35,334 nucleotides of DNA from an uncultured Prevotella sp. (GCA_934229335.1 CAKQDQ010000017.1:1-35334); one strand, 5' to 3'; shown: positions 25,773 through 34,326, numbered from the stretch's first letter. Notes: generated by a model from the sequence alone, not told the origin. Program-made: numbers and translations.

Positions 25773-27812
25773 ATGCTACAACTAACCTCACAACAGCAAA
25801 CGGTACTTGACAATATAAAGGTATTCCTTGAAAGCGATGCCTCCATATTCATTCTGCGTGGATATGCAGGTACTGGTAAGACAACAATGATAAGTCAGAT
25901 ATTAGATTACGCTAAACTGCATCATGACGTGCACCTTATGGCACCAACAGGCAGAGCAGCTTGTGTATTACGAAAGAAGACAAATTATGAAGCAACAACG
26001 ATACATAAAGCTATCTATAGCCTAAAATCAATAAGGGTAAAGAAAGTAGAGGATGTAGCAGATAGCGAATTTAAATACATATTTCCTATTAATGCTGCCA
26101 AGAAGAATAGCGTAGCGATTGTTGATGAAGCCTCTATGGTTACTTCTCATGAGATAAAACAAGAACTGTTTTCTTTCGGTACAGACAATCTCATGAACGA
26201 TCTTCTTACATTTATGCGACCGTCCTTTGGCGGAAAGATAATCTTCGTAGGCGACCCTGCACAGCTACCGCCTGTAGGAGAAGAGGATTCACAAGCGTTA
26301 AAAACCAAGTATTTTACAGACTTAGGTCTCAAGGTGATGGAGGGTGAGTTAACAGAAGTGTTACGTCAGAAGGGCGATAGTACGATACTTAAAAACGCCA
26401 TGCAGATAAGGGAACTGCTAAAAATAAAGAAACGGAATGAGTTGGTTTTCGAAGAGAAAGCAGGCGAAGTGGAATCTTTAGAAGACTCACATGCATTACT
26501 CGGAAAGTACATGGAGATGCGTCTTCAATCTCAAAGGAACGACTGCGTAATAATTTGCTTCTCTAACTCTGCTGCCAGTAGGTATAACAAAGAAATACGT
26601 AAAAGACTATATAAAGAGGAAGATCCACAACTTAAGGTTGGCGACATCCTTATGGTGTATCAAAATAATTATAATTTAGACCGAATGAATGGAGAGATGA
26701 TACCTGTGTTGTACATTGGCGAAAAGAGTGAGACGCACCATGTCCCCGTCTACGTACAAAGAGGAGGAATAAAGCAAAAAGAGATCATCAATCTTGACTT
26801 CCTGAATATAAAAACAACGGACGGTAGCGGTGATACAATGAACTGCATGCTGCTGCTCAATTTGCTTAATAGTACCTGTGCCACGCTTTCTATCGATGAA
26901 CAGAAAGCTCTCTTCATAGATTTCTGTATACGTCATCCAGAAGTAAGACAAGGAGACGAAAACTTTGCAGAAGCACTAAAGTCTGACAAATATTATACCT
27001 GTCTAAGAGCCAAATACGGTTATGCTGTCACAGGACATAAGTGTCAAGGCGGTGAATGGGCAAACGCCTTTGTTGATTACACTGAACGTACAGGGCTTAG
27101 TGATGACTGCCTGCGTTGGGCTTACACAGCCACTACCCGTGCACAAAAAACTCTTTACATAGCCAATCTGCCACACATTACTCCTTTCGATAAGTTCCGC
27201 ATAGATCCTATATTGAAATGTAAAAAAATAAGCGAAGAATGTAGAGTATTTAACGATGTGGAGGCTACACCATATCATAGCACAGAATGTCCTGTCTTTC
27301 TGCGTGCCAAATACTGGTGTATATACAAAAACTTACAGTATTCACCATATAGGATAAAGAAAGTTGAAAGTCAACAGTATAAAGAGGTTTACTTTATTGA
27401 TACTATTGACAGCACAGAGCGTTACGAGATAACATACAACGGTACAGGAATATTTCATCAAGCGACACCTGCTCAAAAGACTAATCATACAGCATTAATT
27501 CTTAGTATGATTAATAATGAGAGAGCCATGCCCATAACATTTACCTATACGCCTTCTGACGAGATACATAAGAAAGTTTACGAACTGATACAGTCTGTTT
27601 GCGATGGATTGAATATTATCATTACTAACATAGTAGAGCATGAAGACTATAGCACAAACTATTATTTCTACACAACAGGCTCTATGTCATACATAAAAAT
27701 CTATTTCAACAAGAATGGTTTTATAACATACGCCAAACCACAATCATTATTGGGCAGCGACGACAGAGAATTGTCACAAATTATTGATGATATTAACAAA
27801 CACCTTGAATAA
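25773..27812 (+). CDS. RecD-like superfamily 1B DNA helicase
   Basis: The product is about 679 residues from the ATG at 25773. The N-terminus TSQQQTVLDNIKVFL is the Q-motif region. Walker A GYAGTGKT covers residues 30-37, and Walker B IVDEAS covers 116-121. GDPAQLPPVG stands at 160-169, and late motifs GHKCQGGEW and YTATTRAQKTLYI are present. This is the RecD/TraA/Pif1 type of 5'-3' helicase. The last 150 residues or so (KYWCIYKNLQYSPYRIKKVE onward) are not part of the motor and I cannot assign them. The gene is read divergently from the cas operon and pairs with the next gene at a 2-bp gap. Lying between the cas operon and array 2, it may be an accessory of the system, though it may also be an unrelated gene trapped there. 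Confidence 0.85.
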   Translation: MLQLTSQQQTVLDNIKVFLESDASIFILRGYAGTGKTTMISQILDYAKLHHDVHLMAPTGRAACVLRKKTNYEATTIHKAIYSLKSIRVKKVEDVADSEFKYIFPINAAKKNSVAIVDEASMVTSHEIKQELFSFGTDNLMNDLLTFMRPSFGGKIIFVGDPAQLPPVGEEDSQALKTKYFTDLGLKVMEGELTEVLRQKGDSTILKNAMQIRELLKIKKRNELVFEEKAGEVESLEDSHALLGKYMEMRLQSQRNDCVIICFSNSAASRYNKEIRKRLYKEEDPQLKVGDILMVYQNNYNLDRMNGEMIPVLYIGEKSETHHVPVYVQRGGIKQKEIINLDFLNIKTTDGSGDTMNCMLLLNLLNSTCATLSIDEQKALFIDFCIRHPEVRQGDENFAEALKSDKYYTCLRAKYGYAVTGHKCQGGEWANAFVDYTERTGLSDDCLRWAYTATTRAQKTLYIANLPHITPFDKFRIDPILKCKKISEECRVFNDVEATPYHSTECPVFLRAKYWCIYKNLQYSPYRIKKVESQQYKEVYFIDTIDSTERYEITYNGTGIFHQATPAQKTNHTALILSMINNERAMPITFTYTPSDEIHKKVYELIQSVCDGLNIIITNIVEHEDYSTNYYFYTTGSMSYIKIYFNKNGFITYAKPQSLLGSDDRELSQIIDDINKHLE

Positions 27813-27814
27813 CT

Positions 27815-29308
27815 ATGGTACAGATAAAAGATATCACGAATATGTGTAAAGCCGGGAAAACCGCAGAGGCATACAATATAGTTAAACAAGAATTGACAAC
27901 TTCACCGCAAGATGTATGGGTACAACGTGCAATGGGGTGGACACTGTATTACATGGTGAAAAATGACGTTGCCACACAACAAGCAGAGTCATTCTTCGCA
28001 CACTTAGAGGAACTTACTCAGCTTGAGTCGCTGACTATGCAGGATGATAAACTTATATACGACAACGTTCTGTGGTGCATAGTAACTTTCATGAAATCAC
28101 TACGTAAGAATGATTATGAGACGTTAACTCGCATATTCACTTTTCTTAAGCACTACACTTTTCTTCCATCTCCTGGTTACTCCGCATTGTTGAGAGCGTT
28201 CAAGCAGTATGAAGACTGGAAGCATGAAAAGGATTTCTTTGAATGGTGGAACCTTAACAACCTCATGCCCGACGACTATCAACCCTTCGTTAATACTACA
28301 GGGCAAAAGATTATGTCTCTTGCCGAACAGGTATATATAGCATACGCCAAGGTTCTATTGCGCAGCAATGACCAAGACGCCATCTCAACGTTTATTCCAC
28401 AATTAGAAAAACTTGCAACAGACTATCCCGATATGACTTATCCCGGATATTTTTGTGGAAAACTTCTGCTTGCGTTAGGTGGGAACAGGGACGAAGAACT
28501 AAAAATCCTTGTGCCCTTTGTTCGAAAAAAACAACGAGAATTTTGGGTATGGCAACTGTTGAGCGAAGTCTACCATGACCAGGCAGATATGTACTTGGCT
28601 TGTATGCTGCGTGCCGTGCATTGTAAGACTCCAGAAACATTCCTTGTCAAGATACGCTCTCTATTGGCTAAACACTATATGGAGACACATGATTATCCAC
28701 GTGCCCGCTTTCACCTCGATAAAATAGCAGACTGTTGCCGAAAGGAAAAAAGAATGCCATCGTTTGAGGTGCAATGTATGATGAACGATACACAGATAAC
28801 GAACGCCAAACCGAATAGTAATGAGAACTTAGACTATAAAGAGAAGACAGACAACATACTTACCTACGGTGCAAACAGTAGCATAGCTATCATTACATAT
28901 ATCAATACAGCAGCGCAGTATTTGCTTCTTATTTACGGTAAGGAGCTCACAGCAAAAGTTTGGCGAAATACAATAAAAGGCAATGTGCACATAGGTTCTT
29001 TGTTAACAGTAAAATGGCAAAAGAACTCAACAGGGAAAACAGAATTTTATAAAATAGAGCCTATCTCCCCTTCTGCTTTGACCACTGAGTGTAATTCGTA
29101 TATCAGAAGAGTACAAGGCACCGTAATAAAACGTAATGACAAACAATTCGCTTTTGTCAAGAGCAAGGACTCTTCATATTTCGTCACCCCTAATTGTGTA
29201 AGCAAGTACAACCTCACTGACGGTATGACCGTAACGGCTATTGCAGCATATTGCTACAATAAATCCAAGAACGTCTGGAACTGGCAGGTAATATCTATCT
29301 GCGATTAG
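27815..29308 (+). CDS. TPR-like protein with C-terminal OB/S1-cold-shock-like domains
   Basis: The family of this 497-residue protein is not known to me by name. The first 330 residues or so are helical pairs of TPR style: AGKTAEAYNIVKQELTTSPQDVWVQRAMGWTLYYM, HETRDYPRAR-like repeats near 275-290. A polar linker (about 330-345) follows. The C-terminus contains two beta-rich segments: AIITYINTAAQYLLLIYGKEL and following, then RRVQGTVIKRNDKQFAFVKS to VWNWQVISI. The second looks like a cold-shock/S1 nucleic-acid-binding fold, with GTV, FAFV and a final strand at the expected spacing. It starts 2 bp after the helicase stop, so the two are coupled. A scaffold that binds nucleic acid and the helicase would fit, but that is inference. 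A terminator follows. Confidence 0.65.
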   Translation: MVQIKDITNMCKAGKTAEAYNIVKQELTTSPQDVWVQRAMGWTLYYMVKNDVATQQAESFFAHLEELTQLESLTMQDDKLIYDNVLWCIVTFMKSLRKNDYETLTRIFTFLKHYTFLPSPGYSALLRAFKQYEDWKHEKDFFEWWNLNNLMPDDYQPFVNTTGQKIMSLAEQVYIAYAKVLLRSNDQDAISTFIPQLEKLATDYPDMTYPGYFCGKLLLALGGNRDEELKILVPFVRKKQREFWVWQLLSEVYHDQADMYLACMLRAVHCKTPETFLVKIRSLLAKHYMETHDYPRARFHLDKIADCCRKEKRMPSFEVQCMMNDTQITNAKPNSNENLDYKEKTDNILTYGANSSIAIITYINTAAQYLLLIYGKELTAKVWRNTIKGNVHIGSLLTVKWQKNSTGKTEFYKIEPISPSALTTECNSYIRRVQGTVIKRNDKQFAFVKSKDSSYFVTPNCVSKYNLTDGMTVTAIAAYCYNKSKNVWNWQVISICD

Positions 29309-29336
29309 TTCCTCTTTTTTACATCGACACACCATT

Positions 29337-29378
29337 AATGGCATATCTCCTATTGGCCCCCTTCGGAGATATGCCATT
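29337..29378 (+). terminator. Terminator of the helicase-TPR operon
   Basis: AATGGCATATCTCC (29337-29350) pairs exactly with GGAGATATGCCATT (29365-29378), a 14-bp stem followed by TATTTTAATTT. It starts 28 bases after the stop codon. Confidence 0.8.
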
Positions 29379-29477
29379 TATTTTAATTTCCTCTGCTATC
29401 ACTCTTATCCCTTTTATCGTCTAAGATACTTCCAGCGTTTATAGCTCATAATCTAATAATAAGATGACAGAGCACAC

Positions 29478-29514
29478 AATCTATTACTTGTTTTAATGGA
29501 CGTTATTATCAGAA
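29478..29514 (-). CRISPR. Decayed CRISPR repeat beyond the distal end of array 2
   Basis: CTTGTTTTAATGGA (29487-29500) matches the centre of the array 2 repeat. When the full 37-nt frame is laid on it, about two thirds of the positions agree. The interval to the next repeat at 29552 is 37 nt, exactly one spacer length. It is the remnant of an older repeat. Confidence 0.65.
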
Positions 29515-29551
29515 TCAGAGTTCGCGTCGACTTCAAAAAATATATTAAGCG

Positions 29552-31566
29552 GTTTTAATCCTTGTCTTAATGGAAGATGCTCTCTGAGAAAAAGAAAAAC
29601 TACATTGCAGAGAGCAAGAAGCGTCTTAATCCTTGTTTTAATGGAAGATGCTCTCTGAGAGGTTTTGCAGCATAAATCCACACTTCTAACTCTGTCTTAA
29701 TCCTTGTTTTAATGGAAGATGCTCTCTGAGACAATGAAAGTAAAAGAAAAAGTAGATGCGTGTGTAGTCTTAATCCTTGTTTTAATGGAAGATGCTCTCT
29801 GAGGCTACATTTTCGCCAGCCATCGAGTACGTAACCAAGGCGTCTTAATCCTTGTTTTAATGGAAGATGCTCTCTGAGACCGTCATTGAAAACGGAAAAT
29901 ATTATGATGCTACAGAGTCTTAATCCTTGTTTTAATGGAAGATGCTCTCTGAGAATGGTCTGGGGCTTGTGCTCCTGGCTTAAATGTGAGTCTTAATCCT
30001 TGTTTTAATGGAAGATGCTCTCTGAGCTGACTATCCAACGTGAGCACATGGGGCAGGCTATCCGGTCTTAATCCTTGTTTTAATGGAAGATGCTCTCTGA
30101 GTGGGAAATATTATGATGCTACAGAAGCATTAAAAATAGTCTTAATCCTTGTTTTAATGGAAGATGCTCTCTGAGAGTAGAAAAACGAAGTTATCCCAAG
30201 CCAATAGAGATTTGGTCTTAATCCTTGTTTTAATGGAAGATGCTCTCTGAGATAGATATGCTTCCAAAAAGCACTATGCTTGTTATTGAAGTCTTAATCC
30301 TTGTTTTAATGGAAGATGCTCTCTGAGAAGATTGGTGTAGACATGCCAACATCCGACGTATTCGAGTCTTAATCCTTGTTTTAATGGAAGATGCTCTCTG
30401 AGATTTTAAAATTACTGCCTTGTTTCACAACAAAGCAGTCTTAATCCTTGTTTTAATGGAAGATGCTCTCTGAGACTAGAAACAGAAATGCATAGATATG
30501 ACAACAAATGTCTTAATCCTTGTTTTAATGGAAGATGCTCTCTGAGCAGCCATCGAATACGTAACCAAGGCTGGCAATACAGGTCTTAATCCTTGTTTTA
30601 ATGGAAGATGCTCTCTGAGCAACTGCAAAAATGATTAATGAGAGCAGAAGAGCCGTCTTAATCCTTGTTTTAATGGAAGATGCTCTCTGAGAAATGGACG
30701 AAGGTCTGAACCAGAAATACTCGGAAGAGTCTTAATCCTTGTTTTAATGGAAGATGCTCTCTGAGGAATCGCGTCCCTATATTACAATATATGGCTGCGT
30801 CTTAATCCTTGTTTTAATGGAAGATGCTCTCTGAGACGGATAAGACCGTCTCATCAGTTAACGGAAAACCTTGTCTTAATCCTTGTTTTAATGGAAGATG
30901 CTCTCTGAGTGTACTATGACGTTTATACAATCATCAAAGATGAGGTCTTAATCCTTGTTTTAATGGAAGATGCTCTCTGAGAAATGTAAAAGACAATTCT
31001 TAGATATACCAGAAGTTGTCTTAATCCTTGTTTTAATGGAAGATGCTCTCTGAGTACATCCCCTTCGCTCTTAACATTATTAATAAATATAGTCTTAATC
31101 CTTGTTTTAATGGAAGATGCTCTCTGAGAATGTAACCACGATGATTTGCAACAGTAAGAAGGCGTCTTAATCCTTGTTTTAATGGAAGATGCTCTCTGAG
31201 AGTCTATTTTTTTTGCTTTCTTTTTTTCTTTTTCTTGTCTTAATCCTTGTTTTAATGGAAGATGCTCTCTGAGCTTTTTGAATTATGCTCTAAAACTGGA
31301 GGAAGAAGCAGTCTTAATCCTTGTTTTAATGGAAGATGCTCTCTGAGAAACACATCCTGAGTTTTTGGTAGTTTTTCTTGGAGTCTTAATCCTTGTTTTA
31401 ATGGAAGATGCTCTCTGAGATGTTGTTTCTATATTCTCTTCGAGACACTCAAGAGAAGTCTTAATCCTTGTTTTAATGGAAGATGCTCTCTGAGGTAGAC
31501 ATGACAAACGCTCTCATCTGTGGGAATTTGTCTTAATCCTTGTTTTAATGGAAGATGCTCTCTGAG
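29552..31566 (-). CRISPR. CRISPR array 2: 28 repeats of 37 nt, 27 spacers
   Basis: On the plus strand the repeat reads GTCTTAATCCTTGTTTTAAT then GGAAGATGCTCTCTGAG. In its transcribed (minus) orientation it starts CTCAGAGAG and ends ATTAAGAC. It differs from the array 1 repeat at three positions (4, 10 and 19). Repeats start at 29552, 29623, 29694, 29767, 29842, 29917, 29990, 30065, 30139, 30215, 30291, 30366, 30438, 30510, 30583, 30655, 30729, 30799, 30873, 30945, 31018, 31092, 31164, 31237, 31311, 31383, 31458 and 31530. Spacers are 33-39 nt. The repeat at 29552 has two changes, as expected for the leader-distal end, and the leader lies at 31567-31705. Transcription therefore runs toward the helicase and cas genes. 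Confidence 0.98.
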
Positions 31567-31705
31567 GGCAAAAAGACTATATTATTGATTATCATTCGTT
31601 TACAAATACATTTTTACAGTATTTAACTTTTGAAAGCAAATAAAATGTACCTGTTTACCGTCTGGTTACAATGCAAAGGTACAAAAAAATGATGATATTC
31701 GGAAA
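31567..31705 (-). promoter_or_regulatory. Leader of CRISPR array 2, with promoter
   Basis: In minus orientation this region carries the same blocks, in the same order, as the leader of array 1: TACCTTTGCAT (-7 box at 31674-31681), GGTACATTTTAT, AAAGTTAAATACTGTAAAA, AATGATAATCAA and AATATAGTCTTTTTGCC directly before the first repeat. TTTC (31702-31705) stands 20 bases before the -7 box, as in array 1. The match extends over nearly 140 bases with gaps, so the two leaders share descent and are probably both used by the same Cas1-Cas2. Confidence 0.9.
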
Positions 31706-31854
31706 TAATATTACACTTTTTTCAAGGTAGAATTGAGATATAATAGAGGGGCTTTAATATATTATACCACCTTATATGCTATGTGAGACATTTGCTATCC
31801 GTCCGATAATAAACATCTTCAATGCTGGCAATGGCATCACTTAACAGAAAGGAC

Positions 31855-31885
31855 TTGCACAGTTCGGGAAAAATAGGTAACTTTG
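31855..31885 (+). promoter_or_regulatory. Promoter of the hybrid histidine kinase gene
   Basis: TTG (31855-31857) and TAACTTTG (31878-31885) with 20 bases between them match the Bacteroidetes consensus. The start of transcription would be near 31891, which places the in-frame ATGs at 31822 and 31831 outside the mRNA and supports the ATG at 31963. Confidence 0.75.
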
Positions 31886-31962
31886 CAACGTGCGATAAAT
31901 ACTTTTACTCTTTGGTAAAACAATTTACGCTTGCTTTTGTTTCAACACAAACTCTTATTCAA

Positions 31963-34326
31963 ATGCCCAAGACTAATTTTCCTTTTAAGGTGGCTTTAGG
32001 ATACGCTATTGCTGTTATTGTACTGGTACTGGCTCTTAGTCTGGTATATAGCAACACTACTTCTATACTGGCTATCAACCAAGCATCACGAGAATATATC
32101 AAGAAGAGAAACTCTGCCGATAGCGTTATGTCAAACCTTCTGAAGGAGGAACAACGTAATCTTAAGGAGCTGGCAGACGCTTTTGCCGGTAATAGGAATA
32201 CTAACTACCTGAAGAAAAAGGTGGACAGCCTCAACAATGGTAAAGACTCCGTAGTGGTTCAATCAAGAAGTCAACAGAGTCTTGCCGCAAAGAATACTAC
32301 AGTAGAGGTCGTTAAGTCTAAAAAAGGCTTCTTCAAGCGTCTTGCCGACGCTTTTAAGAAGGAACACGCCGAGACTCTCAGCATCAGGCACGACAGTAAT
32401 GTGGCGGTAATTGATACTATCACCGCACCTGTTAATGTCGCTAACGAAGTGGCTGACATACTAAAACAGATTGATAAAGAGGAGAAAAAACGACACAAGG
32501 GCAATAGCAAAGCGGTTTCTAAGGAGATGAACGACCTTAAGATTGTCAACGCACAGCTCGCCATGCGTTCCGCAAAACAGCTTAACGAGTTGCACCAACA
32601 GGAACGCTTGTCTATGGAGCAGTCTATCAATCAGGCTATCAACGCACGTCAACATCTTTTAGGGCAGATTGCTATGCTCGCCATTATCGCTATTGCCGTC
32701 ACCCTCATATTGTTCATTTATATATGGCGCGACAATAAGAAGGAACGCATATACCGTGAAGAACTCGAAAGAGCTAACGATGAAACAAATAGGATTATGA
32801 AGCAACGTGAGCGTCTTCTCCTTACTATCACTCACGACATTAAGGCTCCCGTAGCCTCTATATCGGGCTTCATAGACCTTATGAGGGATTATATAAAAGA
32901 CGAACGTGGACTGTCATGCCTTGCCAACATAAAGAGTTCTGCCTCGCACCTTGCAGAATTGGTAGCGGCACTGCTCGACTATCACCAGTTGGAGAAAGGT
33001 TTAATAAAGCTGAATCCTGTAAATTTCTCGCCACACCAACTCGTAACACAATGCGCAGAGAGCTACAGAATACTTGCCCAACAAAAAGGTATCGCAATAA
33101 CCTGCGAGTATAACATTTCTCCCATCGCAAACGAGAAAGAATACGCTGACAATGACGTTAGCACCACTTTCTTCGCTGACGCGTTCCGCATACGGCAGAT
33201 TATTAACAATCTTCTTAGCAATGCCATAAAGTACACCGAACGTGGTAACATTCTCATCTCTGCCTCTATTCGCCCTAATGTGGCGCAAGCCACCCTCACC
33301 GTTAGTGTAAAAGACACTGGCAAAGGCATGACTGCCCAGGAACAAGAACGCGTTTTCGCACCCTTTACACGCCTTGACAACGCCCAGGGCATTGAAGGAA
33401 CAGGGCTCGGACTTTCTATCACGAAGGAGCTGACGATGCTTCTTGGCGGCAGCATTGAGCTTCATTCAGAAGTCGGTAAGGGGTCTGTATTCACTGTGAC
33501 TATACCTTTAGAGAAAGGCAGCGAGTCGGCATCTGCTACCGAGTCGTCTCTACCCATAGCCAAGTCTTATCGTCCCATCACGCCTACTGGTGAGCATATC
33601 TTTGCCAACCACAAAGTGTTGATTCTCGATGACGATAAGCTACAGTTACAGTTATTGCGCGAAATGCTCTCTCGTATTGTTGACAACACATGGCAGGTGC
33701 TTACTTGCAACCATATCACGGAGGCTCTTACACTTCTCCACAAGGAGCAGCCAGCACTGATGTTTATGGACATTGAGATGCCAGAGATGAATGGTATGGA
33801 GCTGATAAAACACATCAACCACAGCAACATGACCGTCATTGCTATGACTGCTCATGACGACAGCTTCATAAACCAGATACAACTTGCTGGTTTTGACGGC
33901 TGTCTGTTTAAGCCATTCGGCATACTTGACATTGCGAAAATATTAGGGGTGGAAAACTATGCCGCCTCAACTTCTGACAATGTAGCCCACACTTCAAAAG
34001 ATGTTAAAACCGATATGGGTTCTATTCTCGCTTTTGCCGCAGGCGACGCTGATACTGAGAGGGAGATAATGAATACCATGAAGGTTAGCCTTTACGACTA
34101 CCTCGCGCAGCTTCAAGAACTACTGCCCCTGTCTTCTCTGCCATACGACAGAGTGAGTAAGATTGCCCATAAGATGCTTCCTATAGCATCTATGCTGCAA
34201 TTTGAACATACGGAGGACATAAAAGCTCTCTCGCCCGAACTTATACACAACTTTGACGACAGCGAGATAAAGCACTCCATACGCCTAATAATAGACGAGC
34301 TACACACGTTTCTTGAAAGGATTTAA
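31963..34326 (+). CDS. Hybrid sensor histidine kinase/response regulator with C-terminal Hpt-like domain
   Basis: This inner-membrane sensor of a phosphorelay has 787 residues from the ATG at 31963. A first transmembrane helix (ALGYAIAVIVLVLALSLVY) comes right after the start. A sensor region of about 200 residues, rich in coiled-coil helices, follows. The second helix is LGQIAMLAIIAIAVTLILFI. The kinase core has H291 in ITHDIKAPVASISGF, N420 in NNLLSNAIKYTERG, DTGKGM and GTGLGLSITKEL. The receiver has LILDDDK, D603 in LMFMDIEMPEMNG and K650 in LFKPFG. The last 110 residues are helical with SKIAHKMLPI (H736), which looks like a histidine phosphotransfer domain. The partner regulator may be the sigma-54-type protein at the window end, read convergently. 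The signal is unknown. Its stop codon overlaps the first bases of an inverted-repeat element. Confidence 0.9.
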   Translation: MPKTNFPFKVALGYAIAVIVLVLALSLVYSNTTSILAINQASREYIKKRNSADSVMSNLLKEEQRNLKELADAFAGNRNTNYLKKKVDSLNNGKDSVVVQSRSQQSLAAKNTTVEVVKSKKGFFKRLADAFKKEHAETLSIRHDSNVAVIDTITAPVNVANEVADILKQIDKEEKKRHKGNSKAVSKEMNDLKIVNAQLAMRSAKQLNELHQQERLSMEQSINQAINARQHLLGQIAMLAIIAIAVTLILFIYIWRDNKKERIYREELERANDETNRIMKQRERLLLTITHDIKAPVASISGFIDLMRDYIKDERGLSCLANIKSSASHLAELVAALLDYHQLEKGLIKLNPVNFSPHQLVTQCAESYRILAQQKGIAITCEYNISPIANEKEYADNDVSTTFFADAFRIRQIINNLLSNAIKYTERGNILISASIRPNVAQATLTVSVKDTGKGMTAQEQERVFAPFTRLDNAQGIEGTGLGLSITKELTMLLGGSIELHSEVGKGSVFTVTIPLEKGSESASATESSLPIAKSYRPITPTGEHIFANHKVLILDDDKLQLQLLREMLSRIVDNTWQVLTCNHITEALTLLHKEQPALMFMDIEMPEMNGMELIKHINHSNMTVIAMTAHDDSFINQIQLAGFDGCLFKPFGILDIAKILGVENYAASTSDNVAHTSKDVKTDMGSILAFAAGDADTEREIMNTMKVSLYDYLAQLQELLPLSSLPYDRVSKIAHKMLPIASMLQFEHTEDIKALSPELIHNFDDSEIKHSIRLIIDELHTFLERI

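Noticed and set aside
31283..31507. Open frame on the minus strand in array 2 (repeating SQRASSIKTRIKT)
   Set aside because: It is again the CRISPR repeat read as protein.
31822..31962. 47-residue N-terminal extension of the hybrid kinase
   Set aside because: A full promoter lies inside it, and the first membrane helix follows the ATG at 31963 as expected.
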